A stretch of DNA of 64,000 bases from NCBI RefSeq assembly GCF_036785885.1, contig NC_092323.1, positions 7,386,501 to 7,450,500 on the forward strand, read 5' to 3'. The notes below the pieces were generated by a model. It was given only the letters and a program-made list of their open reading frames with translations. It was not told where the DNA came from and made no database searches. This stretch comes from Coffea arabica (taxonomy: Eukaryota > Streptophyta > Magnoliopsida > Gentianales > Rubiaceae). Shown one piece after another: positions 34,418 through 44,800 of this stretch (position 1 is its first letter; every line of letters begins with the position of its first letter). The position numbers were made by a program, and so were the translations under genes.

Positions 34418-35206
34418 GGTCAGTGGGATTAAACCCGAACCTGCCATGATGATCGACCAGTGGGATAATACCCGATCCTGCCGAGGTTGGCGGGATGAAA
34501 CCCGGTCCCAACGAAAAAAGCGGTCAGCGGGATTATACCCGGTCCTGTCGAGATTGGCGGGATGAAACCCGGTCCCAATTTGATAAAAAGCGGTCAGCGG
34601 GATTATACCCGGTCCTGCCGAGATTGGCGGGATGAAACCCGGTCCCAATTTGATAAAAACCGGTCAGCGGGATTATACCCGGTCCTGCCGAGATAAGCGG
34701 TCAGCGGGATAAAACCCGGTCCTGCCGAGGTTGGCGGTCAGGGGGATAAAACCCGGTCCTGCCGAAGTAAGCGGTCAGCGGGATAAAACCCGATCCTGCC
34801 GAAATAAGCGGTCAGCGGGATAAAACCCGGTCCTGCCGAGGTTGGCGGTCAGCGGGATAAAACCCGGTCCTGCCGAGATTGGCGGGATGAAACCCGGTCC
34901 CAATTTGATCAAAAGCGGTCAGCGGGATTATACCCGGTCCTGCCGAGATAAGCGGTCAGCGGGATAAAACCCGGTCCTGCCGAGGTTGGCTGTCAGCGGG
35001 ATAAAACCCGGTCCTGCCGAAATAAGCGGTCAGCGGGATAAAACCCGGTCCTGCCGAGGTTGGCTGTCAGCGGGATAAAACCCGGTCCTGCCGAGGTTGG
35101 CGGTCAGCGGGATAAAACCCGGTCCTGCCGAGGTTGGCGGTCAGCGGGATAAAACCCGGTCCTGCCGAAATAAGCGGTCAGCGGGATAAAACCCGGTCCT
35201 GCCGAG
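34418..35206. repeat. Satellite-like tandem array, about 37-bp units, inside the retrotransposon
   Basis: About twenty units of the type GCGGTCAGCGGGATAAAACC followed by CGGTCCTGCCGAGGTTG. Some are joined to a variant unit with GGCGGGATGAAACCCGGTCC and AATTTGAT to make a longer composite period. It occupies the 3' untranslated part of the element. Tat-lineage elements are known to carry hypervariable 3' tandem arrays that can seed satellite DNA. Confidence 0.85.
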
Positions 35207-37200
35207 ATGAAACTTGATTTGATTTTTAATCTTTGATTGATGATTTTCTTTTCTCTTCGCTTTTCTTTTTTTGACTTTTGAGAACCTTTCCAAAAAATTA
35301 ATTTGCTGTATCGCCATGCTGTTGCACCTTTTGATCAAATTTACTTGCAACATTTTCGATTTGCCTTTGTTCACCAGAGGACTCCTTCCAACACCGATTC
35401 CAGTGCGAGGTGTGATTGTTTTCGTCCATGCATGGAATTTTTCTGCAAAAGAGAAAAAACAAAAGAATTGCCACCATCATTTGATCCGCTTGCCTTTTGA
35501 GAATCGTGTAAACATAAGCCTTTTGATGCCTTCGTCAAAGTTGGCCGCGGCATTTGATTTGGTTGGATTTATCATTTCAAATGTCTCTGCTTTTCCAGAC
35601 TGACCGGGTAAGCATTTTGCCATATTGCGAAGCCTTCGTAATTGGCTTGGTTGCGCCTTATCCCTTTTTAAGAGATGACTGAACCCAAGTATGCTTCGAG
35701 TAAACCACGGGGGTTGTCATTTACCACAGTTCAATGATAAAGAATGAGGTATGCAAGAAAAATTCACATGTCATGTAAAAATGAATATGCACAAGAATGC
35801 ACTCACAACTATTTGTGCTTAAATTCCACAAAAATGCCATGAATGCAAGAAATTTGGTAAAAATGAGTCTCCTAAGAATGTATTTGCAAAAGAATGTTTT
35901 ACAAAATGACACAGCTTTGGCCAAAGGATGCATATTCGAATCTCTGAATATCCTTGTTCTGGAATTCAATATTGGCAGAGGTATGACAAAAATGAGGAGA
36001 AGTCCAAATGGACCAAACCACCAGTTGTTCCTCCTTGTGCTTGCTCATTGCAGAAATCCTACCTTGGCGCCCTTTCGGGTTTTCACCAAGGTTGCCCCCA
36101 CTCCTTTTCTTTTTCTTTGTTTTTTGTTTTTGTTTTTCTCTTTTTCTTTTGTTTTGTTCCTTTTCTTTTGAGGTGCCCTTTCGGGTTTTCACCTAAGGAA
36201 CAATGGAAAAACTAAACCATAATCGACTCAGGAGCATGAACTGAAGATTGCTGACATCAGTAAAATGCGCTTCCCTTGTAAGATTAGGCGAAGGCATTAT
36301 GGACATCACTTGCCAGTTGATTAGCAAACTTCCCAATAGAAAATACGCAAATGACGAAAGCCAGGACTTTGGGCTTTTGAAATGAAGTCAGGTGAGGTGT
36401 TTTTCAAGAAAAATTGAGGCTTGAAAGCAAATTTTGATGAGAGGGGTGTGAAATAGCCTGAGATTGCATCATTTTGAAATTATTTCCCATTTTGAACGAA
36501 ACTGAGGAAAATTTTGCCCCAGTTTGATTGGATTTTCTTTCTTTGCATTTTCTTCATTGCATTCTTCTTACTTTTTGCATTTTCCTTCAAAACTAAATTT
36601 GCCCCAGTGTGGGGTTCTTTCTTCCTTTTCTTTTCCTTTCTCTTTTTTTGCATTTTCAAAAATAAATTTGCCCCAGTGTAGGGCTTTCCCCTTCTAATCA
36701 TCTCTTTTTAAAATGAATTTGTCCCAGTGTGGGGTTTGCAATCTTCAGGGGCTGCCAAACGAAAAAATTATTGTTCTGATAGCTCAAAAGGGACGACTAG
36801 GGATGAAATGTTTTGATTGGAAAGGAAGATGGCCTGACTTTTGCCTCGTCTCTTGCATGATTTCCTAGAAGGAATTTGCATAATCAAATAAAGAATTTCT
36901 TACACATGTCTGAGTTGATAGGTCGAGGGAATGTCTGTCCTTCCATCTCTGCCCAAAATGAGTACTCCTCCAGGCAATACCTCTTGAACATCCAATAAGC
37001 TTTGTCAATTTGAATCACATTAGCACTTTGTTCCCTTCTTCAGGATATCGGTGGCGGACCCTTTTGTTATGAACATAGGCCATGCATTTTGACAATATTG
37101 GTCATGGCACATAGCATTCAACTCCTTTTCATCAATCAGAATCAATCGTTAATGATACTGTTTTAACCAATCAACTTCCAACCTGGCCGGAAAGAGATTT
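35207..37200. other. Retrotransposon interior without recognisable coding
   Basis: No reverse transcriptase or integrase motif on either strand. Short dispersed repeats occur: GCCCCAGTGTGGGG-type boxes at about 36520-36740 (four copies), and CCTTTCGGGTTTTCACC twice (about 36070 and 36178). Confidence 0.5.
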
Positions 37201-37204
37201 TCTC

Positions 37205-37465
37205 AAATGAAGGGATTTATCAATGAAGGAATTTTCAAATGAAAGAATTTTTCCAGTGAAGGGATTCCTTAATGAAGGGATTTTTCCAGTGAACTGATTT
37301 TTAATGAAGGGATTTTTCAATGGTTTTTCTCAATGAAAACTTTCTCAATGAAGGATTTTCTTAATGAAGGCTTTCTCAATGAAGGAATTTTTCAATGAAG
37401 GCTTTCTCAATGAAGGAATTTCTCAATGAGGGTTTTTTAATGGAGGGATTTTCAATAAAGGGTTT
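37205..37465. repeat. Short tandem array (AATGAAGGATTTTTC type) inside the retrotransposon
   Basis: Roughly a dozen degenerate copies of a 15-20 base unit such as TTCTCAATGAAGGAATTT. Distinct in sequence from the other arrays of the element. Confidence 0.7.
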
Positions 37466-37723
37466 CATCAAATTCCAAAACAGTGATATTCAAAGAGTCA
37501 AATAACTTCACCTTTGGCCATCTCAAAGAATTAACAAAAAATCAAAACAATAATCAAATAGACAAATAATCAAATTGCAAAAGATGCTTTCATTAAGCTA
37601 TGTACATATGCAAGAAAAAGTTTTCATGAATTTTAGTAAATGACAACCCCTAGATTTATCAAAATTCCCTTCGAGAGGGAAGATAGTCAGCCATCCAAAT
37701 TGTGAAGAGCTCTTTCAAGACCT

Positions 37724-38023
37724 TCAAATTTCGTCATTGGAGGTGGATGCCTCAAAGGTGTCCTTGTGTTCAGGAAAAGGATTTGTACTTATATTTGGTC
37801 CTTGTTCTTCCCTCCCTTTCAAAATTATGTCTCCGGCCTCAATCATGTCTTGGATTTTGTGTTTAAGTACCCAACAATTGACAGTAGAATGTCCAGGAGC
37901 TCCAGAATGGTAGGCACAAAAAGATTGAGGATTATAACCAGGGGGAACTCCTTTAGTATAGACTTTAGGAGGTATTGTACCAATTTTCCCCGCGGCCTTG
38001 AGCTGCTCATACAGTTGATCCAA
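37724..38023 (-). other. Zinc-knuckle-like part of the gag region
   Basis: An adjacent 99-codon minus-strand frame contains CAYHSGAPGHSTVNC, a Cys/His arrangement like the nucleic-acid-binding knuckle at the end of Tat/Athila-type gag proteins. It starts just past the main gag frame. No protease or polymerase motif follows. Confidence 0.6.
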
Positions 38024-38031
38024 GGGCCGAC

Positions 38032-39528
38032 CTAAATTGGTAAAAGTTCTATATCGGGCCGGGTCTCGGATGCCAGCGGTCTGTTGATAGTTGTAATTAT
38101 GGTTGACGGGTAAGTGGGTCTTGGATGATAAGGAGAGCGAGGTCTAGTTTGAAAGTTATGTGGAGAAATATGGAATGGTGTTGTAGGTGTGTTTAGGTAA
38201 TTTGGTCGAGGTTGCGGGTGGTTAATAGTGGTATGGTACACAGGTTGAAGGTGTGGTTGGTATGGATAATGGGGGGGGTAGGTGGGATATTGTTGGGATC
38301 TAGGTCGGAAAGAAACTCCTTGTTTCGAGACAAATGAAACTTCCTCTTCCCTCTTTTTGAACAGGAATTTCTTGTTATTGCTGCCTTGATTTTGCATTGC
38401 TTCCAATTGTGATTTCAGAGCCGACACATTAACGATCTTTCCAGCCTTCACAAAATCATCATATTCTTCAAGCTTGTTGACGATAGCAGCAAATGAGCAT
38501 CCAGTCATGCGAAAGATTTCCTCAAAATACGGGGGATCGTGTGCTTTAATGAAGGTGCGAATGATTTCATCTTCAGTCATTGGTGGTTCAACCGTTGCAG
38601 CTATTTTCCTCCATCTTTTAGCATAGGTTTTATGATCTTCAGATGGCTTCCTCTTTGTCCCTTCCAACGTGGTTCGTGTAGGAGCCAGCTCGCAATTATA
38701 CTCGTATTGCCTTACAAAAGCTTTGGACAAGTCGATCCAGGTTTTTACTTCTTCGGGCTTCAGATTAGAATACCAATCGAGGGCATCCCCTTCCAGACTT
38801 TCTGGGAACAACCGTAAAGGCAAATTCTCGTTGTCTATGGGCCTTCCCAATTTGTTGGCAAACAGACGGAGGTGCGTTTTGGGATTGCCAGTTCCATCGT
38901 ACTTGTTAAACTTAGGGGTTTTGAACCCCTCAGGCAATTGCACATTTGGAAAGAGGCAAAACTCATCGTAATCCAAGACTCCTTGCTTGTTTAACCCCTG
39001 ATTCCTTCTCATAAATTCATCAAAACGATCGAGACGCTTGAGCAACTTTATATCAACGGGAGCAGAAGATTCCCCCATTTCTGGCTTGGTTTGAACAGTA
39101 TAGTCTGGTAGGAATGGCTCAGCAGCAGTGTGATAAAAGGTATGTGGCTCAGGTGGTATGTTTGAGGTGATTTGCGGTTGGGGACCTTGCATGTGAGTAG
39201 GAAAGAACGAAAGGTTAGGAGGGTAAGTGTTTGGCAAATGTATGGTAGGATAGGTGAAAGTTCCTTCGGGTGGAATGATGAAGGGCGGAGCAAAAGTGGC
39301 TTGGGTCATGGGCATAACCAATGATTCTGGCCCCGATTGACTGACGAGTACAGGCTCGGGTTGAACTCCACTACTGATAAGCTCATCGATTAATTTCTTT
39401 TGGGCGGCCATTTCAGATGCCATCTCACCAAACTTCGTAAGCATCTCGGTCAGTTGGACCCCCAAACTTGCAGTCTCAGGTTGGGCTGCAGTAGCAGACC
39501 TATCCGACTGTTCCGGTTGTGAACTCAT
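38032..39528 (-). CDS. Retrotransposon gag-like polyprotein region
   Basis: A 498-residue frame within the 29121-46622 element. The N-terminal part has a helical, possibly coiled-coil stretch (LTEMLTKFGEMASEM), then a Pro-rich linker. A gag (Retrotrans_gag-type) domain lies at about residues 205-330, with FNKYDGTGNPKTHLRLF, LPLRLFPESLEGDALDWY, TWIDLSKAFVRQYEYNC and TYAKRWRKIAATV. The pattern YDGTGNP...L.LFP.SL.G.A..W is typical of Ty3/gypsy gag, which forms the virus-like particle. The C-terminal portion is Pro/Tyr/Gln-rich. Treated as a part of the fossil element. Confidence 0.85.
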   Translation of the reverse strand: MSSQPEQSDRSATAAQPETASLGVQLTEMLTKFGEMASEMAAQKKLIDELISSGVQPEPVLVSQSGPESLVMPMTQATFAPPFIIPPEGTFTYPTIHLPNTYPPNLSFFPTHMQGPQPQITSNIPPEPHTFYHTAAEPFLPDYTVQTKPEMGESSAPVDIKLLKRLDRFDEFMRRNQGLNKQGVLDYDEFCLFPNVQLPEGFKTPKFNKYDGTGNPKTHLRLFANKLGRPIDNENLPLRLFPESLEGDALDWYSNLKPEEVKTWIDLSKAFVRQYEYNCELAPTRTTLEGTKRKPSEDHKTYAKRWRKIAATVEPPMTEDEIIRTFIKAHDPPYFEEIFRMTGCSFAAIVNKLEEYDDFVKAGKIVNVSALKSQLEAMQNQGSNNKKFLFKKREEEVSFVSKQGVSFRPRSQQYPTYPPHYPYQPHLQPVYHTTINHPQPRPNYLNTPTTPFHISPHNFQTRPRSPYHPRPTYPSTIITTINRPLASETRPDIELLPI

Positions 39529-39553
39529 GTTTACACGGTTCCTCTGGGCTTGA

Positions 39554-40060
39554 CTACGGGATCGCGTTATGATGGGGCTTCGACGAGAAGCTATGTTTAA
39601 ATATTACCTGAAAATTTTGAAAGATTGCCTTTAGATTTAGCCGTCGTTTAGCTATTACAATAAAAATAAAGAAAAGGAAAAGAAAAAGACAAGAGTTAGT
39701 AAATATCCAAAGAATTCGGATGCATGTCCTATGGAGGAGCCCTTTTTGTGCCAAGGGTAGGCCTAGAATGAAGATGCAATCCTCTGAGGTAGGCACCATA
39801 CCATACCTGATGAATCTGATCAACTCATTGAGTGAAAAATAATTTTTTGAAAGAATTTGGTCAACGAGAGATTTGTCAAAATGAGGACAACGTCCGAAGG
39901 GATTGACCACTTTGGATCGAGACAAGAACTTGCAAAAACGCACGGGTTTGACCTTGACGAACTTCCTATCGAAAAGATGGGAATTCGTTTTGACAAATTT
40001 TCTCAGTGAGTCAAAACTCCAACTGATCAAATGACTGGATGCAATGGATGCTTTTCTCAA
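39554..40060 (-). other. Upstream open region of the retrotransposon (Ogre ORF1-like position)
   Basis: Part of the element between the primer-binding site and gag, with a minus-strand open stretch of up to 168 codons. It contains SFDSLRKFVKTNSHLF, NPFGRCPHFDKSLVDQIL and RYGMVPTSEDCIFILGLP. Ogre elements are known for an extra ORF in this position. I infer correspondence from position and did not recognise a domain. Confidence 0.45.
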
Positions 40061-40063
40061 AAT

Positions 40064-40515
40064 CGACTAGGTTTTCCATTTTGAAATTCGACATTGAAAT
40101 CCTAATTGGTCAAATGAAATTGACAATTTATTAAAAATCGACCGGATTACCCTAAAAAGGGAAACAGGTCAAATGAATTGAATGAAATTTAATTTATCCA
40201 AAATTAATCAGATCACCCTAAAAAGGGTAAATTGATCAAATAGATTGAACGAAACTTGATTTATTCAAAATCGGCTCGGTTGCCTTAAAAATGGGTAAAT
40301 TGGCCAAACGAATGAAATTGAGTTAGTGATTTATTCAAAAATCGGCCGAATGACCCTAAAAAGGGTAAATTGGTCGAATGAATTGACGATTTATTCAAAA
40401 TCGACCAGGTGACCCTAAAAAGGGTAAGTTGGTCAAATGAATTGATGATTTATTGAAAATCGACCAAGTGACCCTAAAAAGGGTAAATTGGTCAAATGAA
40501 TTGATGACTTATTGA
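40064..40515. repeat. Tandem array, about 59-bp units, upstream of gag in the retrotransposon
   Basis: About seven degenerate units containing GACCCTAAAAAGGGTAAATT, GGTCAAATGAATTGATG and TTTATTCAAAATCGACC. Each unit carries the small palindrome CCCTAAAAAGGG. It lies between the ORF1-position region and the primer-binding site, in the leader of the element. Confidence 0.75.
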
Positions 40516-41831
40516 ATGAATTGGCAAAATGGATTGGTTGAAATGTCCGGCCATTGGTTATTTCAAAATTATTGAGGTGCATTAGTCTATGACCTTCTAG
40601 AAATCAAATTTTGGCCTCAATTTATTTATCGTCTCAATAGGAGGAATCATTTGTGAATTTCTTCAAATTAATGTCCTTCGCGCAAGGGATTTTTACCAAT
40701 TTTGATAAAATGGCCAAAAAGTGATTATTAGATGCTCATATTCCAAAGATCACTCCATGAAAATGATCGGATCCTACCTTACCTTGTGCACTACCCCTTT
40801 GGATGGTACAAAAATGTAAACGTGCAAGTCTCACTGGATTAAGTATCCGAGACACAATGTGGCTTATTCCTAAACACGGGATTCCCTATGTGGCATTCCC
40901 TTTCTATGGTTTATGCATGATGCCATTTATTAAAGCGATGTAAATATGTGACAAATATGGCCTAAAGGATATAAATAATGCAACGGGGGGCAAAGGTCTA
41001 AAAATGAAATGTATTTACTGAAAATTAAGTGCAAAGACTAAAATTTAAACATGTGAGCTATCTAGTGGGTGAGTCACTAAAAGAGTGCCAAAGAGGCCTC
41101 TTATTGCTAAGGCACATGAATGCAAGTCAAGAAAACAAAGAAATGGTTAGTGCAATTGATAGTACACATAACACATTGGGAGCAATTAAGAAAAAGAAAT
41201 ACAATAAAACAAGTAAAAGGGGTGGAACCCCTTCTCTCGTGCCTAATGTACTTAGAAAAGGGTGAGGCTGACTCTAACCTAGGAAAATGTTAACATGGAT
41301 GCATGAGGCTGTGGCTCACTAATGCCTAGACTCGATAAAGTTTCGGCTCCCAAGCCTTCAGACCTAAAGGCGAAGGGTCATCACTCCCAGGGCCTTCGAT
41401 CGGTGGCTCGAGTGATCCCTTAGGTAGCGCTATGGGCGCAGAGCACACCAGCCGCCTACCCAAGGCAATCGATCCTAATCCTACAAGGCGGTGTGGGAAA
41501 CGCCCACGAAAAATAAAATAAAATGGGATAAAAGCAAGTAAACGTGCACGTATGAAGTGTTCCCTATTTTGAGGGAAAGGGTTGAGAACCACGCGAGGCT
41601 CTAGAGGTGACACACACCCCCCCCAAATGCAATGCAAGCGCGAGATAATCAAGTAAACAACATCCAATCAACCAATCACACATACGTGAGTGAGGGAAAA
41701 GTTTGATACGCGCGCGAGGCGAAAAAGTCCTAAAATAAAAAATGCAACCCTAATATCCAAATGCTATGCATAAAAAGGGTAGAAAAGAAAAAAGAATGGC
41801 TAAGTCAAATGCTTGGACCCACTTAGGAAGT
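40516..41831. other. Leader region of the retrotransposon
   Basis: Untranslated DNA between the primer-binding site and the 59-bp array. No gene seen on either strand. Confidence 0.5.
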
Positions 41832-41848
41832 CCCCAGTGGAGTCGCCA
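41832..41848 (-). other. Primer-binding site, tRNA-Arg type
   Basis: On the minus strand it reads TGGCGACTCCACTGGGG, starting two bases inside the right LTR. It differs at one position of 17 from the complement of the 3' end of plant tRNA-Arg(ACG) plus CCA, as I recall that tRNA. tRNA-Arg priming is a known trait of Ogre elements. Confidence 0.75.
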
Positions 41849-41850
41849 AC

Positions 41851-44800
41851 TGTCGCGCCCCACTTTTTGACTGAAAAATAAATGGTTTGAGAAAGATGTT
41901 TTTGATTCAATTTTGATTGGAAAATGATTTTTGTGAGTTGAAAAAGATATGGGTCTAATATGGGACTTGAAAAAGCGACGATTCGACCCAAAAAATAGTT
42001 TTTAAAAGGGTTTTTGAATGAGAAATTGGAGTCGCCACTTGGTAATGATTAAGGTGTACCAAGTCACCTAAAAAATAAATTTTTAAAGACAAAGTAGTAA
42101 AACCCTTTTAAAAACGACTCCTAGTCCACGTAAGCCAAAGAAAAAAAAAAAGGTTCGGGAGTCACGTTTGACAAAGGGGAAGGCAAGGATAGAATCCAAG
42201 GCACCCCTTTGACCTAGCCAAGGCTAGTTGCGCGACTTAACCTTACCTTTCCTATTTTTCTACCCAATGTATGTTCGCACGTTGGATATGACTAGATGAA
42301 TGCAAAACGGAAAAAAAATGCAATCCTAAGTTCTACGATGTCTCTTGTGAGGCTTTTGGTCCCAAACCACATGAATTGTGGCGGCCAACAAAGGAAAACC
42401 TCATAGAGGTCGATTAATGCAAATGAGATTCAAGTGTGCAAGTGTGAAAGTGTATGAAAGATGCAAGAAATGCAAGTGCAAGTGTGCAAAATTGTATAAA
42501 GGTGCTTGTGTGAAATTGTATAAAGTTCAAGTGTTTTTCGTGTGCAAGTGTATGAAAATAGAATAATAGATATATAAGGTAAAGTGGAATTTTATTTGTG
42601 AAGGGAAAATAAGCAAGTGATGGGTAAAATGTAGTAAAATGAAGTATGGTCTGAGAAATGTAAAAAAATGTGGTTAAGAGAGTATGTAGGTGATAAAAAT
42701 GAAAGTATGACCCTAGAAGAATGCAACAAGTCGGGTACGGGGGTGGACTCCTAACTTTTCGACTTTGATTTTCCCTTTGATTAGAAGGCAAAACTAGCGT
42801 GCTAAGGCTATCGAGTAGCCACACTCGCTCGTTTCCCTTATCAGAAGGGGACATTCAAGCAAAATGAACCCTATAGCTAGCATGGGATGCAAAACCTAAA
42901 ATGAGGGGAAAAGGGGTTCGAGGGGCATGCAAAATGATAAAACTAAAAAAATGCATGATATGTAGTGAACAGGCAAATAATGCATTAATGAAAAACAAAG
43001 GAAAAATCCTATTGGGTCTAGCGTTGGACTAGCCCTTTCTATGAATTCCTAATGAAATAATGAGCCACAACTAGCGTTGGACTAGTGTGGTGACGTACAT
43101 TCATCCATTCCATTCATTCATGGTTATGAAAGCAAGTAGACATGCCGAAACGCTCGTAAACACGTAACACGTAGCACTTAGCATGCTCGACTAGATGCAA
43201 GAGCCTACTAAAGCAATTAAACATGTAGCAACAAAAGCAAGCAACCAAGGGGAAGGGGAAATGGACCAGATGCTCTCCGAGCCCTATCTATTACAAGCCA
43301 AGAGGTGTACACATACCCCATAAAAACATAAAGGGGAAGGGGAAATGGACCAGAGGCTCTCCGAGCCCTATCTATTACAAGCCAAGAGGTGTACACATAC
43401 CCCATAAAACTTAAATAAAAGTAAAAGCAAGTAAATGCATGCAAGGAGGTAAGGAAAGCGGAGTAGGCATGCATATTCACATAACACGTAGGAGCACGTA
43501 GGGTCAAATGAAGTGCACATGAAGGATAGAGTGTACCTCCCTTGAAGCGACGCCCTAACGTAGTGAAATTACTAACTTACCCTCCAAAATAATAAAAAGG
43601 TCAAGGTACCACTTAAATTATCAAATAATCACATGAAACCAAAATTAAATATGAAAAATGAAAGTTAAACACTAAATTGAGTCAATTAAAGTATTTACAT
43701 AGACAAACCAACCATGTACAAAGCAATTAATGCAAGAGGGACTTAATTAGAAGGACATGAAAATTTTCTGAAAGAGAGTAAAATAAAATACCAAAATTGA
43801 TGACTTAAGATGGGACCCATAAAAATCAAATGCAAAAATGTGATTAATGCAAGTGTTTTAGGACCTAATTGTAAGAACAAACACATAATTGGGCCCTTGA
43901 AACATAGATGGAAACTAGAGGGAGTAAAGCTGCAATTTTCTTGGACATTCTTCATGCAAAAGCATGCAACTCACGTAGAAGACATTTTTCTTGCAGAATT
44001 TCTGTCATACTTCATCAACCGAAACAAAATTCCAGCACAGCTTTTTCGAGAACAGATTTCAAGTCCAAATTCACAACTTTAAACTAGCAGCAAACTACAC
44101 CATCACTATCATCCAATCAAATAGGAAACTTAAAAAAAAAACCATGCAAAATCATAAAAAAAGTGGGCAAAACATTTGAAGAATGAAACTGCTGTAACTT
44201 TCTTAGCCTCACATTCCAAGACCAGATTTCAGATTCAAGCAACCTTAACCAAAATTTCCTTGATCTAACACCTAAACTTTGAACTAAACAAACAAGACAT
44301 GAATTTGACATCTAAACAAACAAGAAACATAGGAGAACTGGTGCAAAAGGTCACGGAAAAACTCAAGCATGCTGCAAACTCACGGTTGCATAGTCTCATT
44401 CAATTTCCTATCCATTTGGCCGAATCTATATTCATGCAAACAACCCAAGTATCTCCACTTGAATCAAAATGTAGAGATTTGAAGCAAAGGTAGGAGTAAG
44501 ATCAAACAGGTTTTAAACTCAAAATGCAACAAAAATGATTTGAGGAACAAGATTTTTCTGCAATTTTCACATGCCACGGCTTTTCTTTCCACTTCATGAT
44601 GCTGGCCAGATTTTGATTCAAATACATGGCTTTGATCAGATGTTTTTCAATCCAACATTACAACCTTAAGCTAAGCAACAAATTACACAATGATCACAAT
44701 CCGAATGACCAGAAAAAATAGAAATGTATCGTCCCAAAGTTCTGAAAAATAAATGCAGAAATGGTTTTGCTAACCAGATTTTTCTTTTCATAGTGCAGAC

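Noticed and set aside
34418-35206. CRISPR-like regular repeat
   Set aside because: There are no unique spacers, units abut directly, and the array lies inside a plant retrotransposon.
36480-36701. Lys-rich minus-strand frame in the retrotransposon
   Set aside because: It mirrors a CTTTTT-rich low-complexity stretch with repeated GCCCCAGTGTGGGG boxes.
33902-37700. Hidden pol region of the retrotransposon
   Set aside because: Read in all frames for polymerase and integrase motifs. Only repeats and low-complexity sequence were seen.
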